Below, piece after piece: positions 8,983-18,466 of a stretch of 64,000 nt of DNA. The DNA is from Oxynema aestuarii AP17 (GTDB taxonomy: Bacteria; Cyanobacteriota; Cyanobacteriia; Cyanobacteriales; Laspinemataceae). The stretch covers positions 4,137,501-4,201,500 of the forward strand of contig NZ_CP051167.1 of NCBI RefSeq assembly GCF_012295525.1, written 5' to 3'. The notes below the pieces were generated by a model that was not told the origin of the DNA, did no database searches, and worked only from the letters and a program-made list of their open reading frames with translations. Positions within the stretch are counted from its first letter, which is position 1; each line of letters begins with the position of its first letter. Position numbers and translations under genes: made by a program.

Positions 8983-10323
8983 TCAAGCCGATTCCGGTTT
9001 CGGCAGGGAAGACGGATGCAAGAGCAGTTCGGCAGTCGAGCGTTTTTCGACCATCTCGCGGGTGATGAAACAGCGCGTCACATCTTTGCGCGAGGGCAGC
9101 TCGTACATGACATCGAGCATCAGCTCTTCGACGATCCCGCGTAAGGCCCGCGCCCCGGTTTTGCGGCGGTAGGCTTCTTGGGCGATCGCCCGAATCGCAT
9201 CTTGCTTGAACTCCAGATGAACGTTGTCCATCTTCATGAGTTTTTGATATTGCTTGACCAGTGCGTTACGCGGCTCGGTCAAAATCTCCGTCAGCGCGTC
9301 TTCGTCGAGAGGATCGACCACGGCAATCACCGGAATCCGACCGATAAACTCGGGAATCATCCCGTATTTGACCAAATCGTCCGGTTGCAATTGCTTGATT
9401 GCATCTGACGCTCGTTTTTCCTTCGAGGCGGTATCTCCCGGCTGCACGAAGCCCATCGATTTTTTACCGATTCGCTGCTCGATCGTTTTTTCTAACCCGA
9501 CAAAGGCCCCACCGCAGATAAACAGGATATTACTCGTGTCGATCTGGATGCAGTCTTGATACGGATGCTTGCGTCCGCCTTGCGGGGGAACGTTCGCGAC
9601 CGTCCCTTCGAGCATTTTGAGCAACGCTTGCTGGACCCCTTCTCCGGAAACGTCCCGGGTAATCGAGGGGTTTTCGCTCTTGCGCGCGATTTTGTCGATT
9701 TCGTCGATATAGATAATGCCCCGTTGAGCTTCTTCTACATCGAGATCGGCCACTTGCAGGAGGCGCAGCAAGATATTTTCCACATCTTCGCCGACGTAAC
9801 CCGCTTCGGTGAGGGTCGTGGCGTCGGCGACGGCAAAGGGAACGTCGAGGATATCGGCGAGGGTTTGCGCTAACAGGGTTTTGCCGCATCCCGTCGGACC
9901 GATCAAGAGAATGTTAGATTTTTGCAGTTCTACCGGATCGTCAGCCGCCACTTTTCCCGACTGTTTCGCCTGAGTAAAGCTCAAGCGCTTGTAGTGGTTG
10001 TAAACGGCGACGGAGAGAACTTTTTTGGCTTCATCCTGACCGATGACGTGATCGTCGAGATATTTTTTAATCTCTTTCGGCTTGGGAATTTGATTTAAAG
10101 ACAAGTTAGCCGAGCGGGCCCGCCGTTTGGGCGGTTGTTCCGTTCGGGGGACTGGTTGGGGTGCTGCGGTGCCCGACTCAAATAGCTCTTCGTCTAAAAT
10201 TTCGTTACACAGGTCAACGCATTCGTCGCAGATATAGACTCCCGGACCAGCTATTAATTTTCGCACCTGCTCCTGAGACTTGCCGCAAAAGGAACATTTC
10301 AGATGGGAGTCGTACTTAGACAT
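8983..10323 (-). CDS. clpX: ATP-dependent Clp protease ATP-binding subunit ClpX
   Basis: AAA+ unfoldase that feeds substrates to ClpP. The 446-aa protein begins with a zinc-binding C4 motif (C10, C13, C32, C35), followed by Walker A GPTGCGKT, Walker B IIYIDEID, the pore region GYVGEDVE and the IGF-like loop region near GKKSMGF. It is the last gene of tig-clpP-clpX on the minus strand, only 14 bp after clpP. This order is widely conserved in bacteria. Confidence 0.97.
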   Translation of the reverse strand: MSKYDSHLKCSFCGKSQEQVRKLIAGPGVYICDECVDLCNEILDEELFESGTAAPQPVPRTEQPPKRRARSANLSLNQIPKPKEIKKYLDDHVIGQDEAKKVLSVAVYNHYKRLSFTQAKQSGKVAADDPVELQKSNILLIGPTGCGKTLLAQTLADILDVPFAVADATTLTEAGYVGEDVENILLRLLQVADLDVEEAQRGIIYIDEIDKIARKSENPSITRDVSGEGVQQALLKMLEGTVANVPPQGGRKHPYQDCIQIDTSNILFICGGAFVGLEKTIEQRIGKKSMGFVQPGDTASKEKRASDAIKQLQPDDLVKYGMIPEFIGRIPVIAVVDPLDEDALTEILTEPRNALVKQYQKLMKMDNVHLEFKQDAIRAIAQEAYRRKTGARALRGIVEELMLDVMYELPSRKDVTRCFITREMVEKRSTAELLLHPSSLPKPESA

Positions 10324-10337
10324 AGACAGCCTCTTAC

Positions 10338-11021
10338 TTAGCGTGCGGTAACAGCCTCTCCCGATTTCGGAAGACCCGGCTTATCGATAACGTTGTCAAT
10401 TAGACCGTACTCTTTCGCTTCTTGTGCGGACATGAAGAAGTCGCGATCGGTATCGACTTCGAGCTTATCAAACGGTTGACCCGTATGACGGGCTAGCAGT
10501 TCATTTAAAGTCCGCTTGTGATAGAGAATTTCTTTGGCTTGAATTTCAATATCAATCGCTTGCCCCCGAGCGCCACCGAGAGGCTGGTGGATCATGATTC
10601 TAGAGCTCGGGAGGGACAAACGTTTTCCCGCCGTGCCTGCCGCGAGTAAGAATGCCCCCATACTAGCGGCTAAACCGTAGCAAATGGTCACGATCTCCGG
10701 ACGAATTTGCTGCATGGTATCGTAAATCGCCATTCCGGCGGTAACCGAACCCCCGGGAGAGTTGATGTAAAGCTGGATCTCTTTTTCCGGATCTTCGGAA
10801 TCGAGATAGAGCAGTTGGGCGACAATCGAGTCGGCGACACTGTCGTCGATGGGGGTTCCTAAAAAGATAATCCGCTCCCGTAGGAGTCGGGAGTAAATAT
10901 CAAAGCCCCGCTCGCCCATCCCGGATTGTTCTACCACCATCGGAATCACTCCCGTATTGGTGGAGTAAACCTCCAAGGAACTGAAACTGGCGATCGGACA
11001 AGGGGACTGGGATACAAGCAT
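10338..11021 (-). CDS. clpP: ATP-dependent Clp protease proteolytic subunit ClpP
   Basis: Serine peptidase of the Clp complex. The catalytic Ser is in GLAASMGAF, His in [11 protein letters not shown] and Asp in the following helix region. The body starts with [20 protein letters not shown]. The frame is open to 11063, but the ATG at 11021 (MLVSQSPC) resembles the N-terminal extension usual for cyanobacterial ClpP, giving 227 aa. A still shorter start at the Met of PMVVEQ is possible. It is co-directional with clpX and tig. Confidence 0.95.
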   Translation of the reverse strand: MLVSQSPCPIASFSSLEVYSTNTGVIPMVVEQSGMGERGFDIYSRLLRERIIFLGTPIDDSVADSIVAQLLYLDSEDPEKEIQLYINSPGGSVTAGMAIYDTMQQIRPEIVTICYGLAASMGAFLLAAGTAGKRLSLPSSRIMIHQPLGGARGQAIDIEIQAKEILYHKRTLNELLARHTGQPFDKLEVDTDRDFFMSAQEAKEYGLIDNVIDKPGLPKSGEAVTAR

Positions 11022-11176
11022 AGAATCTGAGTAATTGCCTGTAGTCGAGCGATCGAATCTCAAGCCAAACTCCTATGGCTTACGCCAACATAGTACGTCT
11101 GATCTACCCCCATTATGCCCCAGCTCACCCGAGTGTGGTGGAAAATTCAGGAAAATTGAAAAAAGCGAGCGGCGGC

Positions 11177-11207
11177 GATCCTCCTTTGGGGTCGCTTCGC
11201 GATCGCC
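11177..11207. repeat. Dispersed repeat copy between clpP and tig
   Basis: The sequence GATCCTCCTTTGGGGTCGCT and following TCGCGATCGCC match the repeat found inside sucC (21381) and, inverted, in the DUF815 gene (19697) and the men leader. It lies in the 257-bp tig-clpP spacer and ends in a HIP1-like octamer. Confidence 0.7.
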
Positions 11208-11278
11208 TCGCCGGGTGCCGTGAGGGTTTCCAAAAGCGAGGGGACGCCTTTACTATCCGTCGATCCCCTCCGCTTCGA

Positions 11279-12685
11279 TTACGACTCGCTTGCGGTTTCC
11301 GATTCGGTTTCCACCGCTCCCTCTTCCCCAGTGGCCGACGTTTCGGGGGTTTCTTCTTCCCCTTCGGGGGTCGAGAGGGTTCCTTCGGGAACCAGTTCGA
11401 TTTGAGCGCGTTCTAACAGCCAGTCCGTTGCTTTTTCTTTGAGCAGTTCTTCGCTGAGAAAATCGCGCACGCGCTCGGGATCGGCATTTTGCGGGATCTG
11501 TTCTTTAATCTCTTCGAGGCGGGCGTTGATGTCTTCAGCCGACACCTCGATCGATTCTCGCTTGGCGATTTCTTTTAAACCCAGGGACTGTTTCAGCTTT
11601 TCGATCGCCTCCGGACGGGATTGTTCGCGCAGTCGCGGCAGGTTCTCTTCAGTATAAAGCTGTTTGACATCGAGTCCGTAATTGCTTAACTGGATCGCCG
11701 TTTGTTGCAACATCCGATCGATTTCGCGATCGATCGATGTTTCGGGAAGATCCACTTCAACATGGTTGACGAGTTCGGCCAACAAAGCCGCTTCCTTGTT
11801 CGATTTCGTCTTATCTTCTGCTTGTTTGGCGTAGCGCGAGGCGATCGATTCGCGCAGTTCGGCGAGGGTTTGAAACTCGCTGACTGCTTGGGCGAAATCG
11901 TCATCTAATTCCGGTAATTCTCTCTCTTTGAGATCCTTGAGCGTGACCTGAAACTTGGCTTCTTTTCCGGCTAATTCTTCACTCGCATAATCTTCCGGAA
12001 AGTTGACGGTAATTTCGCGGGTTTCGCCGATATTCATGCCGACGATGCCTTGAATAAACCCGGGGATAAACCGCTCTTCTGACAGTTCCACTTGAAAGTC
12101 TTCTGCTTCGCCGCCGGGGATGGGAACTGATTCTCCCTCGCTGACAAATTCGCCGCGATAATCGACCACCGCAATATCGCCGAGTTGAGAGGGGCGCTCT
12201 TCTACGGGAATTAACGTCGATTGTTCCTTGCGACGCTCTTCTAAAAAGTTTTCGACTTGTTCCGGTGGCGATTTAACTTCTTCCGCTTGCAAAGACAATC
12301 CGACATAATCTTTGACCTCGACTTGTGGCGGGACGTCAACGGAAGCGGAAAACGTCAGGGCTTGACCGGGTTGGAATTGACCGAGTAGATCTTCAAAAGA
12401 ACTCAACAGTTGGAAGTTGCCGAGGACTTCGATTTTTTCTTGTTCGATCGCCTTTTCCAACGAGCTTTGAATCAAATCTTCAATGGCGGCTGCTTTGATG
12501 CGACCGACGCCCAATCGTTGAACTAATACCTGGCGGGGGACTTTACCTTTGCGAAACCCAGGAATACGAGCAGAGCGGCTGAATTCTCGAATCACCTGCT
12601 CGTAAGCGTTCTTGGACATTTCTGGGGAAACTTCAATTTCCAAACCAATTTTGCTGGCGGGGAGTTTTTCCTGGGTAACTTTCAT
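11279..12685 (-). CDS. tig: Trigger factor (ribosome-associated chaperone and PPIase)
   Basis: A 468-aa protein with the N-terminal ribosome-binding domain including the signature GFRKGKVP, a central FKBP-type domain and a helical C-terminal chaperone domain. An acidic Glu/Ser/Thr-rich tail follows, as in cyanobacterial trigger factors. The frame is open upstream to 12781, but MKVTQEKL at 12685 is the natural start. It is the first gene of tig-clpP-clpX and divergent from asd. Confidence 0.96.
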   Translation of the reverse strand: MKVTQEKLPASKIGLEIEVSPEMSKNAYEQVIREFSRSARIPGFRKGKVPRQVLVQRLGVGRIKAAAIEDLIQSSLEKAIEQEKIEVLGNFQLLSSFEDLLGQFQPGQALTFSASVDVPPQVEVKDYVGLSLQAEEVKSPPEQVENFLEERRKEQSTLIPVEERPSQLGDIAVVDYRGEFVSEGESVPIPGGEAEDFQVELSEERFIPGFIQGIVGMNIGETREITVNFPEDYASEELAGKEAKFQVTLKDLKERELPELDDDFAQAVSEFQTLAELRESIASRYAKQAEDKTKSNKEAALLAELVNHVEVDLPETSIDREIDRMLQQTAIQLSNYGLDVKQLYTEENLPRLREQSRPEAIEKLKQSLGLKEIAKRESIEVSAEDINARLEEIKEQIPQNADPERVRDFLSEELLKEKATDWLLERAQIELVPEGTLSTPEGEEETPETSATGEEGAVETESETASES

Positions 12686-13555
12686 CGAATCTCGTTCAGA
12701 AATATAGATAGGGTTGACATGGGTGCAGTGATGTTGCTCCCGATCGCCGTTTCGCCAGACCTTCAAGACCGGGTTGGCCATGGCCGATTTCCCAGCCGGA
12801 TTGCCGAGCCAGTAGGTTCGTGTAGCAAACCCTGGCGACCGGTCCGGTCGTCAAGTCGGGGGCAAATAACGATCTTAGCCCATTGTGAGCCGATCGCCGA
12901 CAATTCGACCTTTGACATACTTCCCGGCGCGATCGCCTTCGCCAACCCCTCTCGCCTTCGCCAACCCCTCGAACTGTTCCCCCTGGGGTCTTTTCCCCGG
13001 TGGCGCGCGGTGGCCTCCCTCGACGTCGTTCGCTCTGGCGGAGCCGAGGGCGAGCCAAATTGGGCAAGCAGGTTCACTCCTTGTATGATAAGCTAAGTGG
13101 CTTAAACGATCGGTCGCCTTCGGTGCAAGGGCGATCGGGCCGTGCCGACAGGGGTATCCCCTCCCTCGCCTTGCTTCCTTAGCGCTCGGGCGAAGGGATA
13201 AACGACGATCGCCCCTCTCGCCTCAAGCCATTGCCTTATCTTGAGTTAAGATACACGTAATCCGTTTTTTAATGGCCGATCGCCTTACTCAGGCGAGGCG
13301 ATCGTAAACAAAAACTTCTATTTAAAACCAACACACTCAAGCCGATTGCTCCCTCCTCTCCTCAGCCATCTCCCCTCCCAACCCACCGCGCGCGCTCTGC
13401 CCCAGGGAGTCGAGGTCGAGCTGAAATTGACTGAAATGGACTGACAGTGACCGACAACTCTACCCGTGGGAAAGGCAAACCACCGAACTCATTACAATCA
13501 CCTTTATTGATACTCAAACGAACGAATCTCAACGTAAATTCAGGAGGAAATTGAT
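12686..13555. other. 870-bp divergent intergenic region between tig and asd
   Basis: No convincing gene. It holds a 19-bp tandem duplication (units at 12934-12952 and 12953-12971, CGCCTTCGCCAACCCCTC core), several HIP1 sites and the divergent promoters of tig and asd, which I cannot place with confidence. Frames open here are typical of GC-rich non-coding DNA. Confidence 0.6.
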
Positions 13556-14599
13556 TTGTCGAAATCCTATCGAGTTGCTATTTTGGGCGCAACGGGAGCC
13601 GTCGGAACCGAGTTAATCGAACTGCTCGACCGTCGGAACTTTCCCCTAGCCGAATTAAAATTATTGGCTTCTCCCCGTTCTGCCGGAAAAACCCTGCCGT
13701 TTAAAGGGGAGCAGCTAGAAGTCGAAGCCGTCTCCGAGGAAGCCTTTAAAGGAATCGATCTCGTCTTGGCTTCGGCGGGAGGCTCCACCTCCAAAGCCTG
13801 GGCGGCGAAAGCGGTAGCAGCCGGAGCCGTCGTCATCGATAATTCCAGCGCCTTTCGCATGGATCCGACGGTGCCGCTCGTCGTGCCGGAAGTCAATCCC
13901 AAAGCTGCCGCCGACCACCGAGGCATCATTGCCAATCCCAACTGTACGACGATTTTAATGGCAGTGGCGGTATGGCCTTTGCACCAAGTCCAACCCGTGC
14001 GACGGATCGTCGCGGCGACCTACCAATCGGCGAGTGGGGCGGGGGCACGGGCGATGGAAGAAGTCAAAGCCCAAGCCCGAGCCATTTTAGCCGGGGAAAC
14101 CCCGACCGCCGAGGCATTCCCCTATCCCCTGGCCTTTAATTTATTCCCGCATAACTCCGCCCTCGACGAGCGCGGCTACTGCGAGGAAGAAATGAAAATG
14201 GTCAACGAAACGCGCAAAATCTTCGACGCTCCCGAGATGCAAATCTCGGCGACCTGCGTCCGCGTTCCGGTGTTGCGCGCTCATTCGGAAAGCCTCAACT
14301 TGGAATTTAGCGAGCCGTTCGACCCCGACCGAGCCCGAGATATTCTCGCGCGATCGCCCGGAGTTAGATTGGTCGAAGATTGGCAAGCGAACTATTTCCC
14401 GATGCCGATGGAAGCGACGGGACGCGATGAAGTCCTCGTCGGACGCATCCGCAAAGATCTGTCCCATCCCTGCGGTTTAGAACTGTGGTTGAGTGGCGAC
14501 CAAATTCGCAAGGGAGCGGCGTTAAATGCCGTGCAGATTGCCGAGTTGTTAGTCAAAGAAAATTGGCTGCAGCCCGCGACGGCTGCAGTGTCGAGCTGA
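13556..14599 (+). CDS. asd: Aspartate-semialdehyde dehydrogenase
   Basis: NADPH-dependent reduction of aspartyl phosphate, leading to lysine, methionine and threonine. The N-terminal Rossmann motif GATGAVG, the active-site Cys in NPNCTT and the QSASGAG segment are present; 347 aa is normal. The start is a TTG placed about 7 bases after a perfect AGGAGG (13542-13547); no ATG in frame competes. The following dapA uses its product, so the pair forms a lysine-synthesis unit. Confidence 0.96.
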   Translation: MSKSYRVAILGATGAVGTELIELLDRRNFPLAELKLLASPRSAGKTLPFKGEQLEVEAVSEEAFKGIDLVLASAGGSTSKAWAAKAVAAGAVVIDNSSAFRMDPTVPLVVPEVNPKAAADHRGIIANPNCTTILMAVAVWPLHQVQPVRRIVAATYQSASGAGARAMEEVKAQARAILAGETPTAEAFPYPLAFNLFPHNSALDERGYCEEEMKMVNETRKIFDAPEMQISATCVRVPVLRAHSESLNLEFSEPFDPDRARDILARSPGVRLVEDWQANYFPMPMEATGRDEVLVGRIRKDLSHPCGLELWLSGDQIRKGAALNAVQIAELLVKENWLQPATAAVSS

Positions 14600-14847
14600 A
14601 AACCGGAAACGACCGCTCGGCGCGGATCCCAATGGGGTTGGCCGACGGCGAGACAGCCGCCCGCACGGTGGCGAGTCACCCCGCGAGGACGCCGAAAACA
14701 CAGATCGGCCTTCTCCGGCGGCGATCGCTCGCCGCGACAGGCGTGTGCGATCGCGCCCTCATTAACGGTCGTTACGCCCCCTCGGGGCCGCCAGTCTTTC
14801 CCCAAACCGGGAATACTTTAACCAGAAAGAGTTTAGATTAGGAGAGT

Positions 14848-15732
14848 GTGGTGAATTTCGGACGAGTTCTCACCGCCATGATTACGCCGTTTAAAGAAGA
14901 CGGCAGTGTCAATTACGAAGTCAGCGAAAAACTAGCCGCCCATTTGGCCGATCGCGGTACCGATACGATCGTCGTGTGCGGCACCACCGGCGAATCGCCA
15001 ACCCTGACCTGGAGCGAAGAATACGAACTGTTCCAAGTCGTCAAAAAAGCCGTCGGCGACAAAGCTAAAGTGATGGCAGGCACCGGATCCAATTCCACCC
15101 GCGAGGCGATCGAAGCGACCACCCAGGCCGCCAAATTGGGCCTCGACGGTTCCCTGCAAGTTGTTCCCTACTACAACAAGCCGCCCCAAGAAGGACTCTA
15201 TCGGCATTTTCAGGCGATCGCCCAAAGCTGTCCCGACCTGCCGATAATGCTCTACAACATCCCCGGTCGCACCGGGGTCAACCTCGAAAGCGAAACCGTG
15301 GCCCGCTTGGCGGAAATTCCCAATATCGTCGCCGTCAAAGAAGCCAGTGGCAGTGTCGATCGCGCCAGCGAGATCCGGCGACTCACCCCGCCCGAGTTTT
15401 GCATTTATTCCGGCGACGATTCCATGACCCTCCCCTTACTCTCCATCGGCGGATCGGGGGTCGTCAGCATCGCGTCCCATCTCGTCGGCGATCGGTTGCA
15501 ACAAATGATTCGCGCCTTTGAAAACGGCCAAACTCAAGAGGCGATCGCCATTCATTTAAAACTCTTTGGACTCTTTAAAGCTCTCTTTGCAACCACCAAT
15601 CCCATCCCCTTAAAAGCCGCACTGCACCTGCAAGGATGGCCCGTCGGCTCTCCCCGCTTGCCCTTGTGCGAAGCCTCCGAGAGTGTCATCGCCACCCTCA
15701 AACCCGTTCTCGAAGACCTCGATCTGCTCTAG
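14848..15732 (+). CDS. dapA: 4-hydroxy-tetrahydrodipicolinate synthase
   Basis: Condenses aspartate semialdehyde with pyruvate in the lysine/diaminopimelate pathway. A TIM-barrel protein of 294 aa with GTTGESPT, the catalytic Tyr in LYNIPGRTG and the Schiff-base Lys in VAVKEASG. Two consecutive GTG codons (14848, 14851) follow a TAGGAG ribosome-binding site, and either may initiate. It follows asd by 248 bp and precedes the RNase J gene. Confidence 0.96.
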   Translation: MVNFGRVLTAMITPFKEDGSVNYEVSEKLAAHLADRGTDTIVVCGTTGESPTLTWSEEYELFQVVKKAVGDKAKVMAGTGSNSTREAIEATTQAAKLGLDGSLQVVPYYNKPPQEGLYRHFQAIAQSCPDLPIMLYNIPGRTGVNLESETVARLAEIPNIVAVKEASGSVDRASEIRRLTPPEFCIYSGDDSMTLPLLSIGGSGVVSIASHLVGDRLQQMIRAFENGQTQEAIAIHLKLFGLFKALFATTNPIPLKAALHLQGWPVGSPRLPLCEASESVIATLKPVLEDLDLL

Positions 15733-15741
15733 GCGATCGCC

Positions 15742-15781
15742 CAACTGCACTCAACTGCACTCAACTGCACTCAACTGCACT
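15742..15781. repeat. Four tandem copies of a 10-bp unit
   Basis: CAACTGCACT is repeated four times without mismatch directly after the dapA stop, in the dapA-rnj spacer. The exact copies suggest slippage-prone, recently changing DNA. Confidence 0.9.
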
Positions 15782-15916
15782 ATTTTCAAGCGTTATCGGT
15801 CAGTTGTCATCGGTCGGGGCGTCCCGTCGCCGTCTGTGCCGGGTTCCCTCACTCGTGGGAACTGACCCTCGGTTGAATTCTAATCCTTGACAAGCTATCT
15901 ATCTAAAAGCAAACTC

Positions 15917-17695
15917 ATGAGTAAAAACGGATCCTCACCTGCCCTCAAAATCATTCCTCTAGGCGGGTTGCATGAAATTGGTAAAAATACCTGCGTCTTT
16001 GAAATCAACGACGAAATTCTCCTGTTAGATGCAGGTCTGGCCTTCCCCACCGACGAAATGCACGGGGTCAATATCGTCCTGCCAGATATGACCTACCTGC
16101 GGGAAAACCGCCACAAAATTAAGGGGATGATCGTCACCCACGGACACGAAGATCACATCGGCGGGATCCCGTTCCACCTCAAACAATTTGACATCCCCGT
16201 CATTTACGGCCCTCGCTTCGCCATGAGCTTGCTCCAAGGCAAACTAGAAGAAGCCGGGGTCAGCGATCGCACCGAACTGCGTAGCGTTCTTCCCCGCGAA
16301 ATCGTCCGCGTCGGCAAATCCTTTCTGATCGAATTCATCCGCAACACCCATTCGATCGTCGATAGCTTCACCGTCGCCTTACATACCCCCGTCGGCGTCG
16401 TCATTCACACTGGAGACTTCAAAATCGACCATACCCCCGTCGATGGCGAAACCTACGACCTGCAAAAGCTCGCCGAACACGGCGAAAAAGGCGTCCTGTG
16501 CCTGATCGCCGACTCCACCAATTCCGAAGTTCCTGGCTTTACCCCTTCGGAACGGTCGGTGTATCCCAACTTGGATCGTATTTTTTCCGAAGCCCCCGGT
16601 CGCCTCTTAGTGACGACCTTCGCCTCTTCCGTCCACCGCCTCAATATTCTCCTGCAACTGGCGAAAAAACACGATCGCACCGTCTCCGTCGTCGGTCGGT
16701 CCATGCTCAACGCGATCGCCCACGCGCGCAACTTGGGCTACATTCAGTGCGAAGATAACTTATTCCAACCCCTCCACGCCATCCGCCAGCTTCCCGACGA
16801 GAAAGTGCTGATCCTGACTACGGGATCCCAAGGCGAACCGATGGCCGCCCTCAGCCGCATTGCCAACGGCGAACACCGTAAAATTAAAATCCGTTCCGGA
16901 GATACGGTGGTCTTCTCCGCCAACCCGATTCCCGGCAATACGATCGCCGTGGTCAACACGATCGACAAGTTGATGAAACAAGGCGCCAATGTCATTTACG
17001 GTCGCCATCAAGGGATCCATGTCTCCGGTCACGGCTGTCAAGAAGATCAGAAACTGATGATCGCCTTGACCCGTCCCAAGTTCTTCTTACCCGTCCACGG
17101 CGAACACCGCATGTTGGTCAAGCATTCCCAAACCGCTCAAAGTATGGGAATCCCGGCGGAAAATATGGTGATTATCGATAACGGGGATGTCGTTTCCCTC
17201 AGCCAAGATAGTATTGGTGTCGTCGATCGCGTGCCGTCCGGTATAGAATTGGTCGATTCTTCGCGCACGGGGGTAGTTAAAGATGACGTTCTCAAAGAAC
17301 GCCAACGCCTCGCCGAAGATGGCGTCGTCACGATCGCCACGGCGATCGGCTGGAATGGCAAACTGGAAATGGAACCGTCCCTTCACTTGCGCGGCGTCGT
17401 CTCCACCATCGAACCCAATTTGCTGCAAAAATGGGTGGCGGAAACTTTAGAAGATACCCTCAGCGATCGCTGGTCGAATTTCGCCCAAACCAACGATGAC
17501 GGTCAAGTTGATGTCGATTGGTCCGGTCTCAAAAATCATTTGGAACGGGAATTGCAACGGATGTTACGCCGCGAATTGCGTCAACAACCTTTATTGGTGT
17601 TCTTGATGCAAACTCCAAAGCAACCTCCGGTGAAATCAAACTCCCCAAAAACCGGACGCCGTCGCACGCGATCGACGGCTAAAGTCGCTTCTTAA
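15917..17695 (+). CDS. rnj: Ribonuclease J
   Basis: Metallo-beta-lactamase/beta-CASP ribonuclease for RNA maturation and decay, 592 aa. The zinc-binding motif HGHEDHIGG is present, as are GDFKIDHTP, the beta-CASP segments and a C-terminal domain followed by a basic, low-complexity tail (KTGRRRTRSTAK). The ATG at 15917 (MSKNGSSP) is preferred to the open frame from 15887. asd-dapA-rnj in this order, divergent from tig-clpP-clpX, matches the arrangement I recall from Synechocystis, which supports vertical inheritance of this block. Confidence 0.94.
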   Translation: MSKNGSSPALKIIPLGGLHEIGKNTCVFEINDEILLLDAGLAFPTDEMHGVNIVLPDMTYLRENRHKIKGMIVTHGHEDHIGGIPFHLKQFDIPVIYGPRFAMSLLQGKLEEAGVSDRTELRSVLPREIVRVGKSFLIEFIRNTHSIVDSFTVALHTPVGVVIHTGDFKIDHTPVDGETYDLQKLAEHGEKGVLCLIADSTNSEVPGFTPSERSVYPNLDRIFSEAPGRLLVTTFASSVHRLNILLQLAKKHDRTVSVVGRSMLNAIAHARNLGYIQCEDNLFQPLHAIRQLPDEKVLILTTGSQGEPMAALSRIANGEHRKIKIRSGDTVVFSANPIPGNTIAVVNTIDKLMKQGANVIYGRHQGIHVSGHGCQEDQKLMIALTRPKFFLPVHGEHRMLVKHSQTAQSMGIPAENMVIIDNGDVVSLSQDSIGVVDRVPSGIELVDSSRTGVVKDDVLKERQRLAEDGVVTIATAIGWNGKLEMEPSLHLRGVVSTIEPNLLQKWVAETLEDTLSDRWSNFAQTNDDGQVDVDWSGLKNHLERELQRMLRRELRQQPLLVFLMQTPKQPPVKSNSPKTGRRRTRSTAKVAS

Positions 17696-17826
17696 TCGCG
17701 CCGGGGTACGGCATCGATCTGTACCCCCATCCCGTCGCCCCGTTTGCCGTTCACTTCCTAAGTCGGTGCTGTCGGTCGTCCCGATCGGTGCGATCGCAGT
17801 CAATCCACCGCGATCGCCCCTTGATT

Positions 17827-18267
17827 ATGTCCAAAAATCTCACCGATACGAATTCTTTAATTTCTTTATCTTCGACCCAGCTCTTCGAGCAAGTCAGCGA
17901 GCGCGAGATCTATGCTTGGGCTCGCTGTCACTTGCAATCGTTGGAGTTAAAACACTGGCTCGGTGAAGAAGAAATCCCTCTACCGGAATTTCCCGGTTTG
18001 TATTTTATCGATTGTATCGTCTACGATTGCGAAGGTAAATCTCAAGAAAATTTAGCCTATATCGGCGTCGCCAATACGAGCATCCGCCAGCGCTGGAAGT
18101 CCCATCACCAACTCCCTTTATTTACTCGCCTTCAATCCATGGGAGTTGAGGTGATTATTCGCAGTTTTCCCGTTTTACCCGGGACGATTCCCACGGAAAT
18201 GTTGCAACAGTGGGAACGGGGATTAATTGAAAAATTACACCCGATTTTTAATGACGATTTGGTCTGA
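17827..18267 (+). CDS. GIY-YIG nuclease-like protein
   Basis: A 146-aa protein whose core reads PGLYFIDC then LAYIGVANTSIRQRW, matching the first strands and the Arg-containing helix of the GIY-YIG fold. ERGLIEKLHP near the end supplies a candidate catalytic Glu. The N-terminus is helical. Start at 17827 (MSKNLTDT). The function is unknown: a repair or restriction-type nuclease is possible, but the divergent GIY motif leaves activity open. Confidence 0.65.
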   Translation: MSKNLTDTNSLISLSSTQLFEQVSEREIYAWARCHLQSLELKHWLGEEEIPLPEFPGLYFIDCIVYDCEGKSQENLAYIGVANTSIRQRWKSHHQLPLFTRLQSMGVEVIIRSFPVLPGTIPTEMLQQWERGLIEKLHPIFNDDLV

Positions 18268-18336
18268 AAAGTTAATGTTTTTTAACAAAAATCGCCGTCT
18301 AAAAAGGGACTCGACCGATTGACGGCGCGACGGTTT

Positions 18337-18420
18337 TGTGATATGTTTTATATTATAATGGGAATCTGCGCAAATTTTTTAAAAGTTTCAATACCCCCAC
18401 TATAATATAAGCATATCACA
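18337..18420. repeat. AT-rich palindromic element, copy 2
   Basis: Arms TGTGATATGTTTTATATTAT (from 18337) and the near-complement ending at 18420 enclose a loop. The arm-loop junction TATAATGGGAAT matches the element at 7861. It lies in the convergent spacer between the GIY-YIG gene and the DUF815 gene, downstream of a short CGCCGTC/GACGGCG stem (18293-18327). Confidence 0.6.
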
Positions 18421-18466
18421 AAAATGCTCTCCACGGAGCAAAATTCTCCTCTTTTTTAGCGCGCCA

